Assembly: GCF_028283705.1 (NCBI RefSeq)
Contig: NZ_JAPWKD010000025.1
Span: 57,652 to 121,651 of the forward strand
From: Pantoea sp.
Lineage (GTDB): Bacteria > Pseudomonadota > Gammaproteobacteria > Enterobacterales > Enterobacteriaceae
DNA: 64,000 nt
Direction: 5' to 3'
This document shows positions 1 through 8,750 of this stretch, one piece after another (the stretch's first letter is position 1; every line of letters begins with the position of its first letter). The notes under the pieces are model-generated. The model saw only the letters and a list, made by a program, of their open reading frames with translations, ran no database searches and was not told where the DNA came from. A program made the position numbers and the translations under genes.

Positions 1-316
1 ATGCCCGGGGCGCGGAGAACAGGTTACCCTCGTCGTAGACCACCAGGTGCTTATCCTGGCTGACACCCAGCTCGCGCATCGCGACGGCAAAGGCTTCGGC
101 ACGCGGCATCATATGCGGGTAGGGGCTGGTGTGATCGGAAAGGGCTTCAATATTAAAGAAGGGGGCATCAGGCAGATGGCCTGCCAGATACTCGGCCTGG
201 ATATCACGCACGGCTTCCTGACCAGGTGGCAGCATACGGGCATCCAGCACCTGCAGGGTTTCCTCGGTGTAATGTTCATTTAACCAGTCAGCGGATACAA
301 ACAGGGGAGCTGTCAT
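1..316 (-). CDS. sseA: 3-mercaptopyruvate sulfurtransferase, N-terminal part (cut by window edge)
   Basis: Reverse-strand reading frame starting at the ATG complementary to 314-316 and running off the left edge; about 105 residues are visible. They form the start of the first rhodanese domain, with the blocks LQVLDARM, GHLPDAPFFNIEALSDHTSP and KHLVVYDEGNLFSAPRA, which match SseA as I remember it from E. coli. The family transfers sulfur from 3-mercaptopyruvate to thiophilic acceptors such as cyanide; the catalytic cysteine lies in the second rhodanese domain, outside the window. The gene is divergent from ndk, as in E. coli. Plain rhodanese is less likely because of the extended ALSDHTSP segment. 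Confidence 0.93.
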   Translation of the reverse strand, partial: MTAPLFVSADWLNEHYTEETLQVLDARMLPPGQEAVRDIQAEYLAGHLPDAPFFNIEALSDHTSPYPHMMPRAEAFAVAMRELGVSQDKHLVVYDEGNLFSAPRA

Positions 317-484
317 AGCAACCTCTTCTCATCAATCAGGAAAGCCTTCAGTGTCCGGTAATGTGCAGGCTATCTCAAGGGCTGATAAGGCGAAAGTTGA
401 AGATGGACATCAGGATATGGCACATTTTTAAACGGTCTGCCCCGACAGAAATCAATTATTTTCAATAATTCCTGCGATCGGCAA

Positions 485-513
485 TAGGCAACGCCCGGCG
501 ATGTCCCTATAAT
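485..513 (+). promoter_or_regulatory. candidate sigma-70 promoter of ndk
   Basis: A perfect TATAAT at 508-513 is preceded, at 17 bases, by TAGGCA (485-490), a 4/6 match to the -35 consensus. Transcription would start near 520, giving a leader of about 65 bases before ndk. The leader contains a short hairpin, ACCGGG (528-533) with CCCGGT (540-545), followed by TTTCTT, which could act as a weak attenuator. This is pattern matching only. Confidence 0.55.
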
Positions 514-583
514 CGCCCCGTTTTCTTACCGGGCAGGTTCCCGGTTTCTTCAGAATGGCTATGCCGTAAAAACAGAGGTCAAC

Positions 584-1015
584 ATGGCAATCGAACGTAC
601 TTTCTCAATCGTTAAACCAAACGCCGTCGCTAAGAACGTGATTGGTGCTATCTACAACCGTTTTGAAAGCGCGGGCTTCAAAATCGTTGGCGCAAAAATG
701 CTGCACCTGACCAAAGAGCAGGCTGAAGGCTTCTACGCTGAGCACAAAGGCCGTCCGTTCTTTGATGGTCTGGTTGAATTCATGACCTCTGGTCCGGTTG
801 TGGTTTCTGTTCTGGAAGGTGAAAACGCTGTTCAGCGTCACCGTGATCTGATGGGTGCAACCAACCCAGACAACGCGCTGGCTGGTACTCTGCGTGCTGA
901 CTACGCTGATAGCTTCACCGAGAACGCGACCCACGGTTCTGATTCTGCAGAATCAGCTGCCCGTGAAATCGCTTACTTCTTCGCTGAGAACGAAGTCTGC
1001 CCGCGCACTCGCTAA
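584..1015 (+). CDS. ndk: nucleoside diphosphate kinase
   Basis: Transfers the gamma-phosphate between nucleoside triphosphates and diphosphates, balancing cytoplasmic NTP and dNTP pools. The 143-residue length is that of the bacterial family. Visible features are the N-terminal ERTFSIVKPNAV strand, the GRPFF loop, and the nucleotide-site block NATHGSDS with the phosphorylated histidine at residue 117. The ATG follows AGAGGTC at good distance. A single-gene unit is likely, with its own TATAAT promoter upstream and a strong intrinsic terminator directly downstream. It sits between divergent sseA and co-oriented rlmN, as in E. coli. Confidence 0.98.
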   Translation: MAIERTFSIVKPNAVAKNVIGAIYNRFESAGFKIVGAKMLHLTKEQAEGFYAEHKGRPFFDGLVEFMTSGPVVVSVLEGENAVQRHRDLMGATNPDNALAGTLRADYADSFTENATHGSDSAESAAREIAYFFAENEVCPRTR

Positions 1016-1093
1016 GGTGACGAAAGGTTTACACCTTTTAACCTGGCGTAAACCGTTCCCCCTGGCATCATGCCGCAGATGTAGTACAATTAT

Positions 1094-1134
1094 GCGCCCT
1101 TGTTGAGCTCACTCAGCAAGGGCGCAGTTTTTTT
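1094..1134 (+). terminator. intrinsic terminator downstream of ndk
   Basis: Inverted repeat GCGCCCTTG...CAAGGGCGC (arms within 1094-1125) is followed by a seven-T run at 1128-1134. It lies between ndk and rlmN, so rlmN probably has its own promoter. Confidence 0.85.
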
Positions 1135-1184
1135 CCTATTCTTAACCAGAGCCATAACGTGTAACAACGAGGCCAGAGAACATT

Positions 1185-2354
1185 ATGTCCGAACAGATTG
1201 TGACGCCGTCGTCCGCTTCCCCCGTGGTTGTTTCCCCAAAAAACGAAAAAATTAACCTGCTGGATCTTAACCGTCAGCAGATGCGCGAATTCTTTGTTTC
1301 GCTCGGTGAAAAGCCCTTCCGCGCCGATCAGGTGATGAAGTGGATGTATCATTACTGCTGCGATGATTTCGAGCAGATGACCGACATCAACAAAGTGCTG
1401 CGTGGCAAGTTGATGCAGCTCACTGAGATTCGCGCGCCGGAAGTGGCGGAAGAGAAACGTTCCAGTGATGGCACCATCAAATGGGCGATTCGCGTCGGCG
1501 ACCAATTGGTCGAAACTGTGTATATCCCGGAAGATGACCGCGCCACACTGTGCGTCTCTTCGCAGGTAGGATGTGCGCTGGAATGCAAATTCTGTTCGAC
1601 GGCGCAGCAGGGTTTTAACCGTAACCTGCGCGTTTCGGAAATCATCGGCCAGGTGTGGCGCGCGGCGAAAATTATCGGTGCGGCCAAAGTGACGGGTCAG
1701 CGTCCGATCACCAACGTGGTGATGATGGGCATGGGTGAGCCGTTGCTTAACCTCAACAACGTGGTTCCGGCCATGGAAATCATGCTGGATGACTTCGGTT
1801 TTGGTCTGTCTAAGCGTCGCGTCACGCTGTCGACCTCCGGCGTGGTTCCGGCACTCGATAAACTGGGCGATATGATTGACGTTGCACTGGCTATCTCGCT
1901 GCATGCCCCAAACGACACGCTGCGTGACGATATCGTACCGATTAACAAGAAATACAACATCGAAACCTTCCTCGGTGCGGTGAAACGTTACCTGGAGAAA
2001 TCCAATGCCAACCAGGGACGCGTCACGATTGAGTACGTGATGCTGGATCATGTTAATGACAGCACAGATGATGCCCATCAACTGGCCGAGCTACTGAAAG
2101 ATACGCCGTGCAAAATCAACCTGATTCCGTGGAACCCCTTCCCCGGTGCGCCTTATGGCCGTAGCTCCAACAGCCGTGTCGATCGCTTCTCTAAGGTATT
2201 GATGGAATACGGTTTCACCACCATCGTGCGTAAAACCCGTGGTGATGATATCGATGCCGCCTGTGGTCAGCTGGCTGGTGATGTGATCGACCGTACCAAG
2301 CGTACGATGCGTAAAAAGATGGCCGGTGAAGCCATCTCTGTGAAGGCGCTCTGA
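1185..2354 (+). CDS. rlmN: dual-specificity 23S rRNA/tRNA adenine-C2 methyltransferase RlmN
   Basis: Radical-SAM enzyme that methylates C2 of A2503 in 23S rRNA and A37 of some tRNAs. The 389-residue product carries the CX3CX2C iron-sulfur motif as C130, C134 and C137 (GCALECKFCSTA). It has the SAM-binding MMGMGEPLLN block and the C-terminal cysteine in DDIDAACGQLAGD that forms the methyl-carrying intermediate in this family. It is about five residues longer than the E. coli enzyme as I remember it, all in the variable N-terminus. It follows the ndk terminator and precedes pilW by 75 bases. Confidence 0.97.
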   Translation: MSEQIVTPSSASPVVVSPKNEKINLLDLNRQQMREFFVSLGEKPFRADQVMKWMYHYCCDDFEQMTDINKVLRGKLMQLTEIRAPEVAEEKRSSDGTIKWAIRVGDQLVETVYIPEDDRATLCVSSQVGCALECKFCSTAQQGFNRNLRVSEIIGQVWRAAKIIGAAKVTGQRPITNVVMMGMGEPLLNLNNVVPAMEIMLDDFGFGLSKRRVTLSTSGVVPALDKLGDMIDVALAISLHAPNDTLRDDIVPINKKYNIETFLGAVKRYLEKSNANQGRVTIEYVMLDHVNDSTDDAHQLAELLKDTPCKINLIPWNPFPGAPYGRSSNSRVDRFSKVLMEYGFTTIVRKTRGDDIDAACGQLAGDVIDRTKRTMRKKMAGEAISVKAL

Positions 2355-2429
2355 AAGTCAGCGCCTGGTGATGTTCACCGGGCGTAACTCGTGTCAGTCT
2401 CTCCCGCCTGAATGATTCAGGGAGAATGG

Positions 2430-3167
2430 ATGATGAGTAAGGGATTACCGGCAGTATTGCTGGCAGGCTTTGTTGTAACCGGGTGTGTCAGTGAACCCAC
2501 GCGTCAGGGGGCTGCAGATATTCGCCTGCAGCTGGGATTGCACTACCTGGCGGTGAAAGATTTTTCGGCAGCGCAGCGCAATTTGCTGCGAGCACAACAG
2601 GCTGCGCCGCAAGATTATCGGGTACCGCTGGCGCTTGCGCGCGTGGCTCAGGCGCAGCAGAATATCGCGCAAACACGTTGGTACTACCAGCGTGCGCAAC
2701 AACTGGCCCCGGCCAATGGTTATGTGGCTAACAATTACGGTGCGTTTCTCTGCGGTTTGAGGCAGTATGACGAATCGCATCAACAGTTTAAGCTGGCAGC
2801 TGATGCGCAGGACCTCGATGCCCGTCAGGATGCATTGTTGTTTTCGGGCTATTGTTACCTGCAGGCTGGCGATTATGCCGCTGCACGGAAGCAATTAACT
2901 CACGCACTGGATGCCGCACCGCAGCTGGGCAATCAACTGCTGACGGAAGCGGAAAAGCAATCTGAACAGCAAGCGTGGGACAAGGTTTCACTGCTCTTAG
3001 AGATTTACCACCATAAGCTGCCCGCCAGTGCCGACAGCTTAGGGTTACAGATACGTTTCGCCGCGCAACAGGGAAACGCTGCTGACGTTACACGTTATGG
3101 CGACCGGTTGGCGCGAAGTTTTCCACAATCGATACAGTACCAGCGTTATTTAGCTAATGAATACTGA
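2430..3167 (+). CDS. pilW: PilW-like TPR lipoprotein
   Basis: Predicted outer-membrane lipoprotein: N-terminal LPAVLLAGFVVTGC ends in a lipobox cysteine near residue 19, followed by tetratricopeptide-type helices (for example QDYRVPLALARVAQAQQN and YVANNYGAFLCGLRQYDE). Relatives are called type IV pilus biogenesis/stability protein PilW, though in enterobacteria the gene is part of the rlmN-rodZ-ispG cluster whether or not pili are made. Two adjacent ATGs (2430, 2433) lie 5 and 8 bases after GGAG at 2421-2424; a start at 2412 would place that ribosome-binding site inside the gene and spoil the signal peptide. The 3' end overlaps rodZ by 11 bases, implying coupled translation. Confidence 0.88.
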   Translation: MMSKGLPAVLLAGFVVTGCVSEPTRQGAADIRLQLGLHYLAVKDFSAAQRNLLRAQQAAPQDYRVPLALARVAQAQQNIAQTRWYYQRAQQLAPANGYVANNYGAFLCGLRQYDESHQQFKLAADAQDLDARQDALLFSGYCYLQAGDYAAARKQLTHALDAAPQLGNQLLTEAEKQSEQQAWDKVSLLLEIYHHKLPASADSLGLQIRFAAQQGNAADVTRYGDRLARSFPQSIQYQRYLANEY

Positions 3168-4197
3168 AGCCACTCAAGAGAAATCTGCAGTACATTCCAC
3201 AGGTGAACGCCTGCGTCTGGCCCGTGAGCAGATGGGGCTGACCCAGCAAAACGTCGCTGAACGCCTGTGCCTGAAACTTTCAACCGTACGCGACATTGAA
3301 GAGGACAAATCGCCTGCTGATTTAGCTTCGACTTTCCTGCGCGGTTATATTCGCTCCTATGCCCGTCTGGTTCATGTACCGGAAGATGACCTGTTGCCGA
3401 TGATGGCAAAACAGGCACCGGTTCGTGCGGCCAAAATCGAGCCTATGCAGAGCTTCTCGTTGGGTAAACGACGCAAGAAACGTGATGGCTGGCTGATGAT
3501 CTTCACCTGGCTGGTGATCTTCGTGGTGATCGGTCTGACCGGTGCCTGGTGGTGGCAGAATCATAAAGCCTCACAGGAAGATTTGGTGTCGATGGCTGAC
3601 CAAAACGGCAGCAACAGCGGTGACAACAGTCAGTCGATTCCGCTAGGTGATAACAGCAGCAACGACGCACCCACTGATGCCGACACCAACGCCGCAGGCA
3701 CGCCGATCGATAACGGTGCCGGTGCGGTAGATACCCCGAATAACAACACCAGCGCGCCTGCCGCTAGCAGCAATGCGCCTGCTGCGGCCAGCAGTGCACC
3801 CGCTGCGCAGAGCAGCGACAATGCCGTGGTCGCGCCAAGCCAGGCACCGGTTGATAGCACGCCACCTCCGGCGACGTCTCCTGCCCCGGCGAATAGCGTT
3901 GCGGGTCAGTTGCCGACCGGTAGCGCAGGCGTCAGCCAGACGTCAGCCGATCCTAATGCGCTGGTGATGAACTTCAATGCGGATTGCTGGCTGGAAGTCA
4001 CCGACGCCAGCGGTAAAAAGCTGTTCAGCGGCCTGCAACGTAGCGGCGGTAAACTGAGTCTGTCTGGTCAGGCTCCGTATCGTCTGAAAATTGGTGCGCC
4101 AGCCGCTGTCCAGGTGCAATATCAGAATCAGCCCGTTGATTTAAGCCGTTTTATCCGTAATAACCAGGTTGCCCGTCTGACAGTCGGTGCGCAATAA
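3157..4197 (+). CDS. rodZ: cytoskeletal protein RodZ
   Basis: Bitopic membrane protein that links MreB filaments to the elongasome and sets rod shape. The 346 residues show an N-terminal helix-turn-helix (GERLRLAREQMGLTQQNVAE, about 14-35), a basic stretch KRRKKRDG and one membrane helix at about 112-131. Then come a long Asn/Ser/Ala/Pro-rich periplasmic linker (about 140-265) and a C-terminal beta domain (WLEVTDASGKKLFSG onward, DUF4115 type). The linker is low complexity and is the part most likely to vary between strains. The gene overlaps the end of pilW and is followed after 38 bases by ispG. Confidence 0.95.
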   Translation: MNTEATQEKSAVHSTGERLRLAREQMGLTQQNVAERLCLKLSTVRDIEEDKSPADLASTFLRGYIRSYARLVHVPEDDLLPMMAKQAPVRAAKIEPMQSFSLGKRRKKRDGWLMIFTWLVIFVVIGLTGAWWWQNHKASQEDLVSMADQNGSNSGDNSQSIPLGDNSSNDAPTDADTNAAGTPIDNGAGAVDTPNNNTSAPAASSNAPAAASSAPAAQSSDNAVVAPSQAPVDSTPPPATSPAPANSVAGQLPTGSAGVSQTSADPNALVMNFNADCWLEVTDASGKKLFSGLQRSGGKLSLSGQAPYRLKIGAPAAVQVQYQNQPVDLSRFIRNNQVARLTVGAQ

Positions 4198-4235
4198 CGC
4201 GCATCGCGCTTGCCGGGCAATTGTGGAGAGAGAAT

Positions 4236-5357
4236 ATGCATAACGAAGCACCCATTATCCGTCGCAAATCAACGCGGATTTACGTCGGCAAGGTGCCAGT
4301 TGGCGACGGTGCGCCTATTGCCGTTCAGTCGATGACCAACACCCGTACCACGGATGTTGCCGCCACGGTCAATCAGATCAAAGCGCTGGAGCGCGTCGGC
4401 GTCGATATCGTCCGCGTCTCAGTGCCGACCATGGACGCGGCTGAAGCTTTCAAACTGATTAAGCAGCAGGTTAATGTGCCGCTGGTAGCGGATATTCACT
4501 TTGACTATCGCATCGCGCTGAAAGTCGCCGAATATGGCGTAGATTGTCTGCGAATCAACCCAGGCAACATCGGCAATAACGAGCGTATCCGTCAGGTGGT
4601 GGATTGCGCGCGTCACTACAATATTCCGATCCGTATCGGTGTGAATGCCGGTTCGCTGGAAAAAGATCTGCAGGAAAAGTACGGTGAGCCAACGCCGCAG
4701 GCGCTGCTCGAATCCGCCATGCGCCATGTGGATCACCTCGATCGTCTCAACTTTGATCAGTTCAAAGTCAGTGTTAAAGCCTCCGATGTCTTCCTTGCGG
4801 TTGAATCCTATCGTCTGCTGGCGAAAGCCATTGATCAGCCTCTGCATCTCGGCATCACAGAGGCGGGTGGCGCGCGCGCGGGTGCAGTGAAATCCGCCAT
4901 TGGTTTAGGCTTGCTGCTGTCAGAGGGGATTGGCGATACGCTGCGTATCTCGCTGGCCGCCGATCCGGTGGAGGAGGTCAAGGTGGGTTATGACATCCTC
5001 AAATCCCTGCGCATCCGTTCCCGTGGTATCAACTTTATTGCCTGCCCAACCTGTTCACGTCAGGAGTTTGACGTGATTGGCACGGTAAACGCACTGGAAG
5101 AACGCCTCGAAGACATCATCACGCCGATGGATGTCTCGATCATTGGCTGCGTGGTCAACGGTCCAGGCGAAGCCACGGTATCGACGCTGGGCGTCACCGG
5201 TGGTAACAAGAAAAGTGGTTTCTACGAAGATGGCGTGCGCCAGCGTGACCGTCTCGATAACCAGGACATGATCGACCAGCTGGAAGCGCGTATCCGTGCT
5301 AAGGCATCAATGCTGGACGAAAGCCGCCGCATTAACGTGCAGCAGCTGGAAAAATAA
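4236..5357 (+). CDS. ispG: 4-hydroxy-3-methylbut-2-enyl diphosphate synthase (flavodoxin)
   Basis: Penultimate step of the MEP isoprenoid pathway: reductive ring opening of MEcPP to HMBPP by a [4Fe-4S] enzyme. The 373-residue product has the TIM-barrel start IRRKSTRIYVGKVPVGDGAP, the cluster-binding CPTCSRQEFD and the C-terminal IIGCVVNGPGEA block. The ATG at 4236 follows GGAGAGAG. An in-frame TTG at 4221 exists but would place that Shine-Dalgarno inside the gene. It lies in the order pilW-rodZ-ispG-hisS, the standard enterobacterial arrangement. Confidence 0.97.
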   Translation: MHNEAPIIRRKSTRIYVGKVPVGDGAPIAVQSMTNTRTTDVAATVNQIKALERVGVDIVRVSVPTMDAAEAFKLIKQQVNVPLVADIHFDYRIALKVAEYGVDCLRINPGNIGNNERIRQVVDCARHYNIPIRIGVNAGSLEKDLQEKYGEPTPQALLESAMRHVDHLDRLNFDQFKVSVKASDVFLAVESYRLLAKAIDQPLHLGITEAGGARAGAVKSAIGLGLLLSEGIGDTLRISLAADPVEEVKVGYDILKSLRIRSRGINFIACPTCSRQEFDVIGTVNALEERLEDIITPMDVSIIGCVVNGPGEATVSTLGVTGGNKKSGFYEDGVRQRDRLDNQDMIDQLEARIRAKASMLDESRRINVQQLEK

Positions 5358-5463
5358 GGGAAGGTGCGCGTCAGCCGCGTGCCAGTTTGTGATTGAACCT
5401 GTGCGGTTTCATCCTCATAAGGTATGATGCCGGACAGGTTTTTTTGTCTTAAGAGATTTTAAC

Positions 5464-6738
5464 GTGGCGAAGAATATTCAAGCGATTCGCGGGATGAACG
5501 ATTACCTGCCGGCGGATACCGCGATCTGGCAACGTATCGAAGGCACGCTCAAGCAGGTGCTGGCCAGCTATGGTTACAGTGAAATCCGCCTGCCGATCGT
5601 TGAGCAGACCCCGCTGTTCAGCCGCGCGATTGGTGAAGTCACCGACGTGGTTGAAAAAGAGATGTATACCTTTGAGGATCGCAATGGTGAAAGCCTGACG
5701 CTGCGTCCGGAAGGGACTGCAGGCTGCGTGCGCGCCGGTATCGAACACGGTTTGCTCTACAACCAGGAGCAGCGCCTGTGGTACATGGGGCCAATGTTCC
5801 GCTACGAACGTCCGCAGAAAGGCCGTTATCGCCAGTTCCATCAGATGGGTGCGGAAGTCTTCGGCCTGCAGGGACCGGATGTTGACGCTGAACTGATCAT
5901 GATGACCGCGCGCTGGTGGAAAGCACTGGGTATTGCCGAGCACGTCCAGCTGGAACTGAACTCGATTGGTTCACTCGATGCGCGTGCTAACTACCGTGAC
6001 GCCCTGGTGGCTTTCCTCGAACAGCATAAAGAGGTGCTGGACGAAGACTGCAAACGCCGTATGTACACCAACCCGCTACGCGTACTCGATAGCAAAAACC
6101 CGGATATTCAAAAGCTGCTGAATGATGCGCCGACGCTGGGTGACTTCCTTGATGAAGATTCCCGCGCGCACTTCAGCGGCTTGTGTGCTCTGCTGGACGA
6201 TGCCGGTATCAGCTACACCATTAACCAACGTCTGGTGCGTGGTCTCGACTATTACAACCGTACCGTGTTTGAGTGGGTGACCAGTGCGCTCGGCTCTCAG
6301 GGCACCGTGTGCGGTGGTGGCCGTTATGATGGTCTGGTTGAACAACTGGGTGGACGTCCGACGCCAGCTGTCGGTTTTGCCATGGGTATGGAACGTCTGG
6401 TGCTGCTGGTGCAGGCAGTTAACCCGGAATTTGAACCGACGCGCATTGTTGATGTCTATGTTATCGCTTCGGGGCAGGGCGTGCAGTCCGCTGCGATGCA
6501 ACTGGCGGAAAAACTGCGTGATGCTGACCCACAGCTGAAGCTGATGACTAACTTCGGTGGTGGTAACTTCAAGAAGCAGTTTGCCCGTGCAGACAAGTGG
6601 GGCGCGTGCATTGCGCTGGTGCTGGGCGAAGATGAAGTGAAAACCGGCCAGGTGGTGATTAAAGACCTGCGTACCGGCGATCAGCAGACGCTGGCCCAGA
6701 GTGAAGCCAGTGCTACGTTGCGCACGTTGTTGCCGTAA
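5464..6738 (+). CDS. hisS: histidine--tRNA ligase
   Basis: Class II aminoacyl-tRNA synthetase charging tRNA-His. The 424 residues show motif 1 (EIRLPIVEQTPLFSRAIGE), motif 2 (LTLRPEGTAG...WYMGPMFRYERPQ), the histidine-binding signatures LVRGLDYYNRT and GGGRYDGLVEQLGG, and motif 3 (VGFAMGMERLVLL). A C-terminal anticodon-binding alpha/beta domain follows. Translation starts at GTG (5464), as in E. coli, giving AKNIQAIRGMNDYLP. A TATGAT at 5423-5428 could be a -10 element but no good -35 sits 16-18 bases upstream of it. Confidence 0.98.
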   Translation: MAKNIQAIRGMNDYLPADTAIWQRIEGTLKQVLASYGYSEIRLPIVEQTPLFSRAIGEVTDVVEKEMYTFEDRNGESLTLRPEGTAGCVRAGIEHGLLYNQEQRLWYMGPMFRYERPQKGRYRQFHQMGAEVFGLQGPDVDAELIMMTARWWKALGIAEHVQLELNSIGSLDARANYRDALVAFLEQHKEVLDEDCKRRMYTNPLRVLDSKNPDIQKLLNDAPTLGDFLDEDSRAHFSGLCALLDDAGISYTINQRLVRGLDYYNRTVFEWVTSALGSQGTVCGGGRYDGLVEQLGGRPTPAVGFAMGMERLVLLVQAVNPEFEPTRIVDVYVIASGQGVQSAAMQLAEKLRDADPQLKLMTNFGGGNFKKQFARADKWGACIALVLGEDEVKTGQVVIKDLRTGDQQTLAQSEASATLRTLLP

Positions 6739-6777
6739 GCGTAGCATCGCAACAGCCATTTTTAAGAGAGGGATTGC

Positions 6778-7395
6778 GTGGAAGTTTACAGCAACGAAAA
6801 CGAACAGGTTGATGTGCTGCGTCGCTTTTTTGCCAACAATGGCAAAGCACTGGCGGTAGGCGTTGTCATCGGTATCGCAGCATTGGGCGGCTGGCGTTTT
6901 TGGGCCAGCCATCAGGCCGGTGCCGACAAAGCCGCCTCAGCGCAGTATCAGCAGCTGACCAGCGCCATGCAGGCTGATAAGCCGCAAACGCTGGAAGCTG
7001 TTGCCAGCTTTGCCAGTGAAAACAATAACACCTATGGTGCGCTGGCGTCGCTGGATCTGGCTAAACAGTATGTTGAAACCAATCAGCTGGACAAAGCTAT
7101 CGCTCTGCTACAGAGCGGGCTGAAAGACACCAAAGATGCCAATCTGCAGGCGGTGATTAACCTGCGTCTGGCACGCATTCAACTGCAACAAAATCAGGCC
7201 GATGCCGCACTTTCTACCCTCAACAATGTTAAGGGTGATGGCTGGACAGCTATCGTAGCGGACATTCGTGGCGAAGCACTGCTGAGCAAAGGCGACAAGC
7301 AGGGCGCGCGTGATGCCTGGAGCAAAGGTGCGGAGTCACAAGCTTCTCCGGCCCTGAAGCAAATGCTGCAGATGAAGATGAATAACTTAAGTTAA
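6778..7395 (+). CDS. yfgM: YfgM, periplasmic TPR-type SecYEG-associated protein
   Basis: Inner-membrane protein with a short cytoplasmic N-terminus, one membrane helix (about residues 22-40, ALAVGVVIGIAALGGWRFW) and a periplasmic tetratricopeptide-like domain (DUF2133 family, about 205 residues as usual). In E. coli YfgM associates with the SecYEG translocon and PpiD and helps periplasmic chaperones; that role is taken from the family. The GTG start at 6778 follows AGAGAGGG. It stands 39 bases after hisS and 19 bases before bamB, so hisS-yfgM-bamB are probably co-transcribed. Confidence 0.95.
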   Translation: MEVYSNENEQVDVLRRFFANNGKALAVGVVIGIAALGGWRFWASHQAGADKAASAQYQQLTSAMQADKPQTLEAVASFASENNNTYGALASLDLAKQYVETNQLDKAIALLQSGLKDTKDANLQAVINLRLARIQLQQNQADAALSTLNNVKGDGWTAIVADIRGEALLSKGDKQGARDAWSKGAESQASPALKQMLQMKMNNLS

Positions 7396-7414
7396 GCCAG
7401 TCAAGAGAGCGCAC

Positions 7415-8596
7415 ATGGAATTACGTAAATACCTGCTGCCAGGGCTGATTTCAGTCACTCTGCTCAGCGGTTGCTCGCTGTTCAGCGGCGAAGAAGATGT
7501 AGTGAAAATGGCCCCGCTGCCGAAAGTAGAAAATCAGTTTACGCCGCAAACCGCGTGGAGCACCTCCGTGGGTGATGGTGTCGGCGACTTCTACTCCAAC
7601 CTGCATCCGGCCTGGCAGGATGGTACTGTCTACGCTGCTGACCGCTTTGGCGTGGTGAAAGCCCTCGATGCCAGCAACGGCAAAGAAAAATGGAAAGTGG
7701 ACCTCTCTGAGAAGACCGGCTTCTTCTCGAAAAATATTTCAGCACTGCTGTCGGGTGGCGTTACCGTAAACGGTGACCGTCTCTACATCGGCAGTGAGCG
7801 CGGTCAGGTGTTTGCACTGAACACCAGCGATGGCAGCATTGCCTGGCAGACCAAAGTGGCGGGTGAGGCGTTATCACGTCCGGTCGTCAGCGATGGTCTG
7901 GTACTGATTCACACCAGCAACGGTCAGTTGCAGGGGCTGGATCAGGCGAGCGGTGCGATCAAGTGGAGCGTCAACCTCGATATGCCAGCGTTGTCACTGC
8001 GCGGTGAATCAGCTCCGGCGGTTGCCTTTGGTGGTGCCATTGTTGGCGGCGACAACGGTCGCGTCAGCGCGGTGATCATGAACCAGGGCCAGCTGATTTG
8101 GCAGCAGCGTATTTCGCAGCCGAGTGGTGCCACTGAGATCGACCGTCTGAACGACGTCGATACCACGCCGGTTATCGTCAATGGTGTGGTTTATGCGCTG
8201 GCCTACAACGGTAACCTGACGGCGCTGGATCTGCGTTCTGGTCAGATCCTGTGGAAGCGCGAAATTGGCGGCGTGAAAGATCTGATCGTTGATGCGGGTC
8301 GTATCTACCTGGTAGATCAGAATGACCGTGTCGATGCGCTGAATGCCGACGGTGGCGTAGCCATCTGGCGTCAGAGCGAGCTGTTGCACCGTAATCTGAC
8401 TTCACCGGTGCTGTTCAATGGCTACCTGGTGGTGGGCGACAGTGAAGGTTATGTACACTGGATTAATACGCTGGACGGCCGCTTTGTGGCACAGCAGAAA
8501 CTCGACAGCTCTGGCTTCCAGACCGAACCGGTGGTGGCGGGTGACAAGCTGCTGATTCAGTCGAAAGACGGTGAGGTTTACGCCATTACCCGTTAA
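7415..8596 (+). CDS. bamB: outer membrane protein assembly factor BamB
   Basis: Lipoprotein of the BAM complex that inserts beta-barrel proteins into the outer membrane. Signal peptide and lipobox LLPGLISVTLLSGC put the lipidated cysteine at residue 20. The rest is an eight-bladed beta-propeller built from PQQ-type repeats (VKALDASNGKEKW, VFALNTSDGSIAW, LTALDLRSGQILW and so on). The 393-residue length equals that of E. coli BamB. A terminator-like hairpin follows the gene, separating it from der. BamC (56718) and the BAM-associated protease BepA (42603) are elsewhere in the window. Confidence 0.97.
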   Translation: MELRKYLLPGLISVTLLSGCSLFSGEEDVVKMAPLPKVENQFTPQTAWSTSVGDGVGDFYSNLHPAWQDGTVYAADRFGVVKALDASNGKEKWKVDLSEKTGFFSKNISALLSGGVTVNGDRLYIGSERGQVFALNTSDGSIAWQTKVAGEALSRPVVSDGLVLIHTSNGQLQGLDQASGAIKWSVNLDMPALSLRGESAPAVAFGGAIVGGDNGRVSAVIMNQGQLIWQQRISQPSGATEIDRLNDVDTTPVIVNGVVYALAYNGNLTALDLRSGQILWKREIGGVKDLIVDAGRIYLVDQNDRVDALNADGGVAIWRQSELLHRNLTSPVLFNGYLVVGDSEGYVHWINTLDGRFVAQQKLDSSGFQTEPVVAGDKLLIQSKDGEVYAITR

Positions 8597-8621
8597 GGGC
8601 TAAGCCTGGCTGTAGGTTGCG

Positions 8622-8656
8622 ACGGCTCCTGATTGTTCAGGGGCCGTTTCGTTTTT
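8622..8656 (+). terminator. intrinsic terminator between bamB and der
   Basis: An 11-base-pair stem pairs ACGGCTCCTGA (8622-8632) with TCAGGGGCCGT (8637-8647), containing one G-T pair and a four-base loop. It runs into TTTCGTTTTT. It lies 25 bases after the bamB stop. Confidence 0.75.
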
Positions 8657-8750
8657 ATGGTATTCTTAGCGCCTTCAGCCTGAACCTTACGGTAAATGTC
8701 GTTATACTCACGCCATTCGGGCGATTCATTTTTAAACTGAGGCAAGTGTT

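Noticed and set aside
5393..5428. hisS promoter TTGAAC ... TATGAT
   Set aside because: The spacing is 24 bases, too long for sigma-70; the -10-like element alone is weak evidence.
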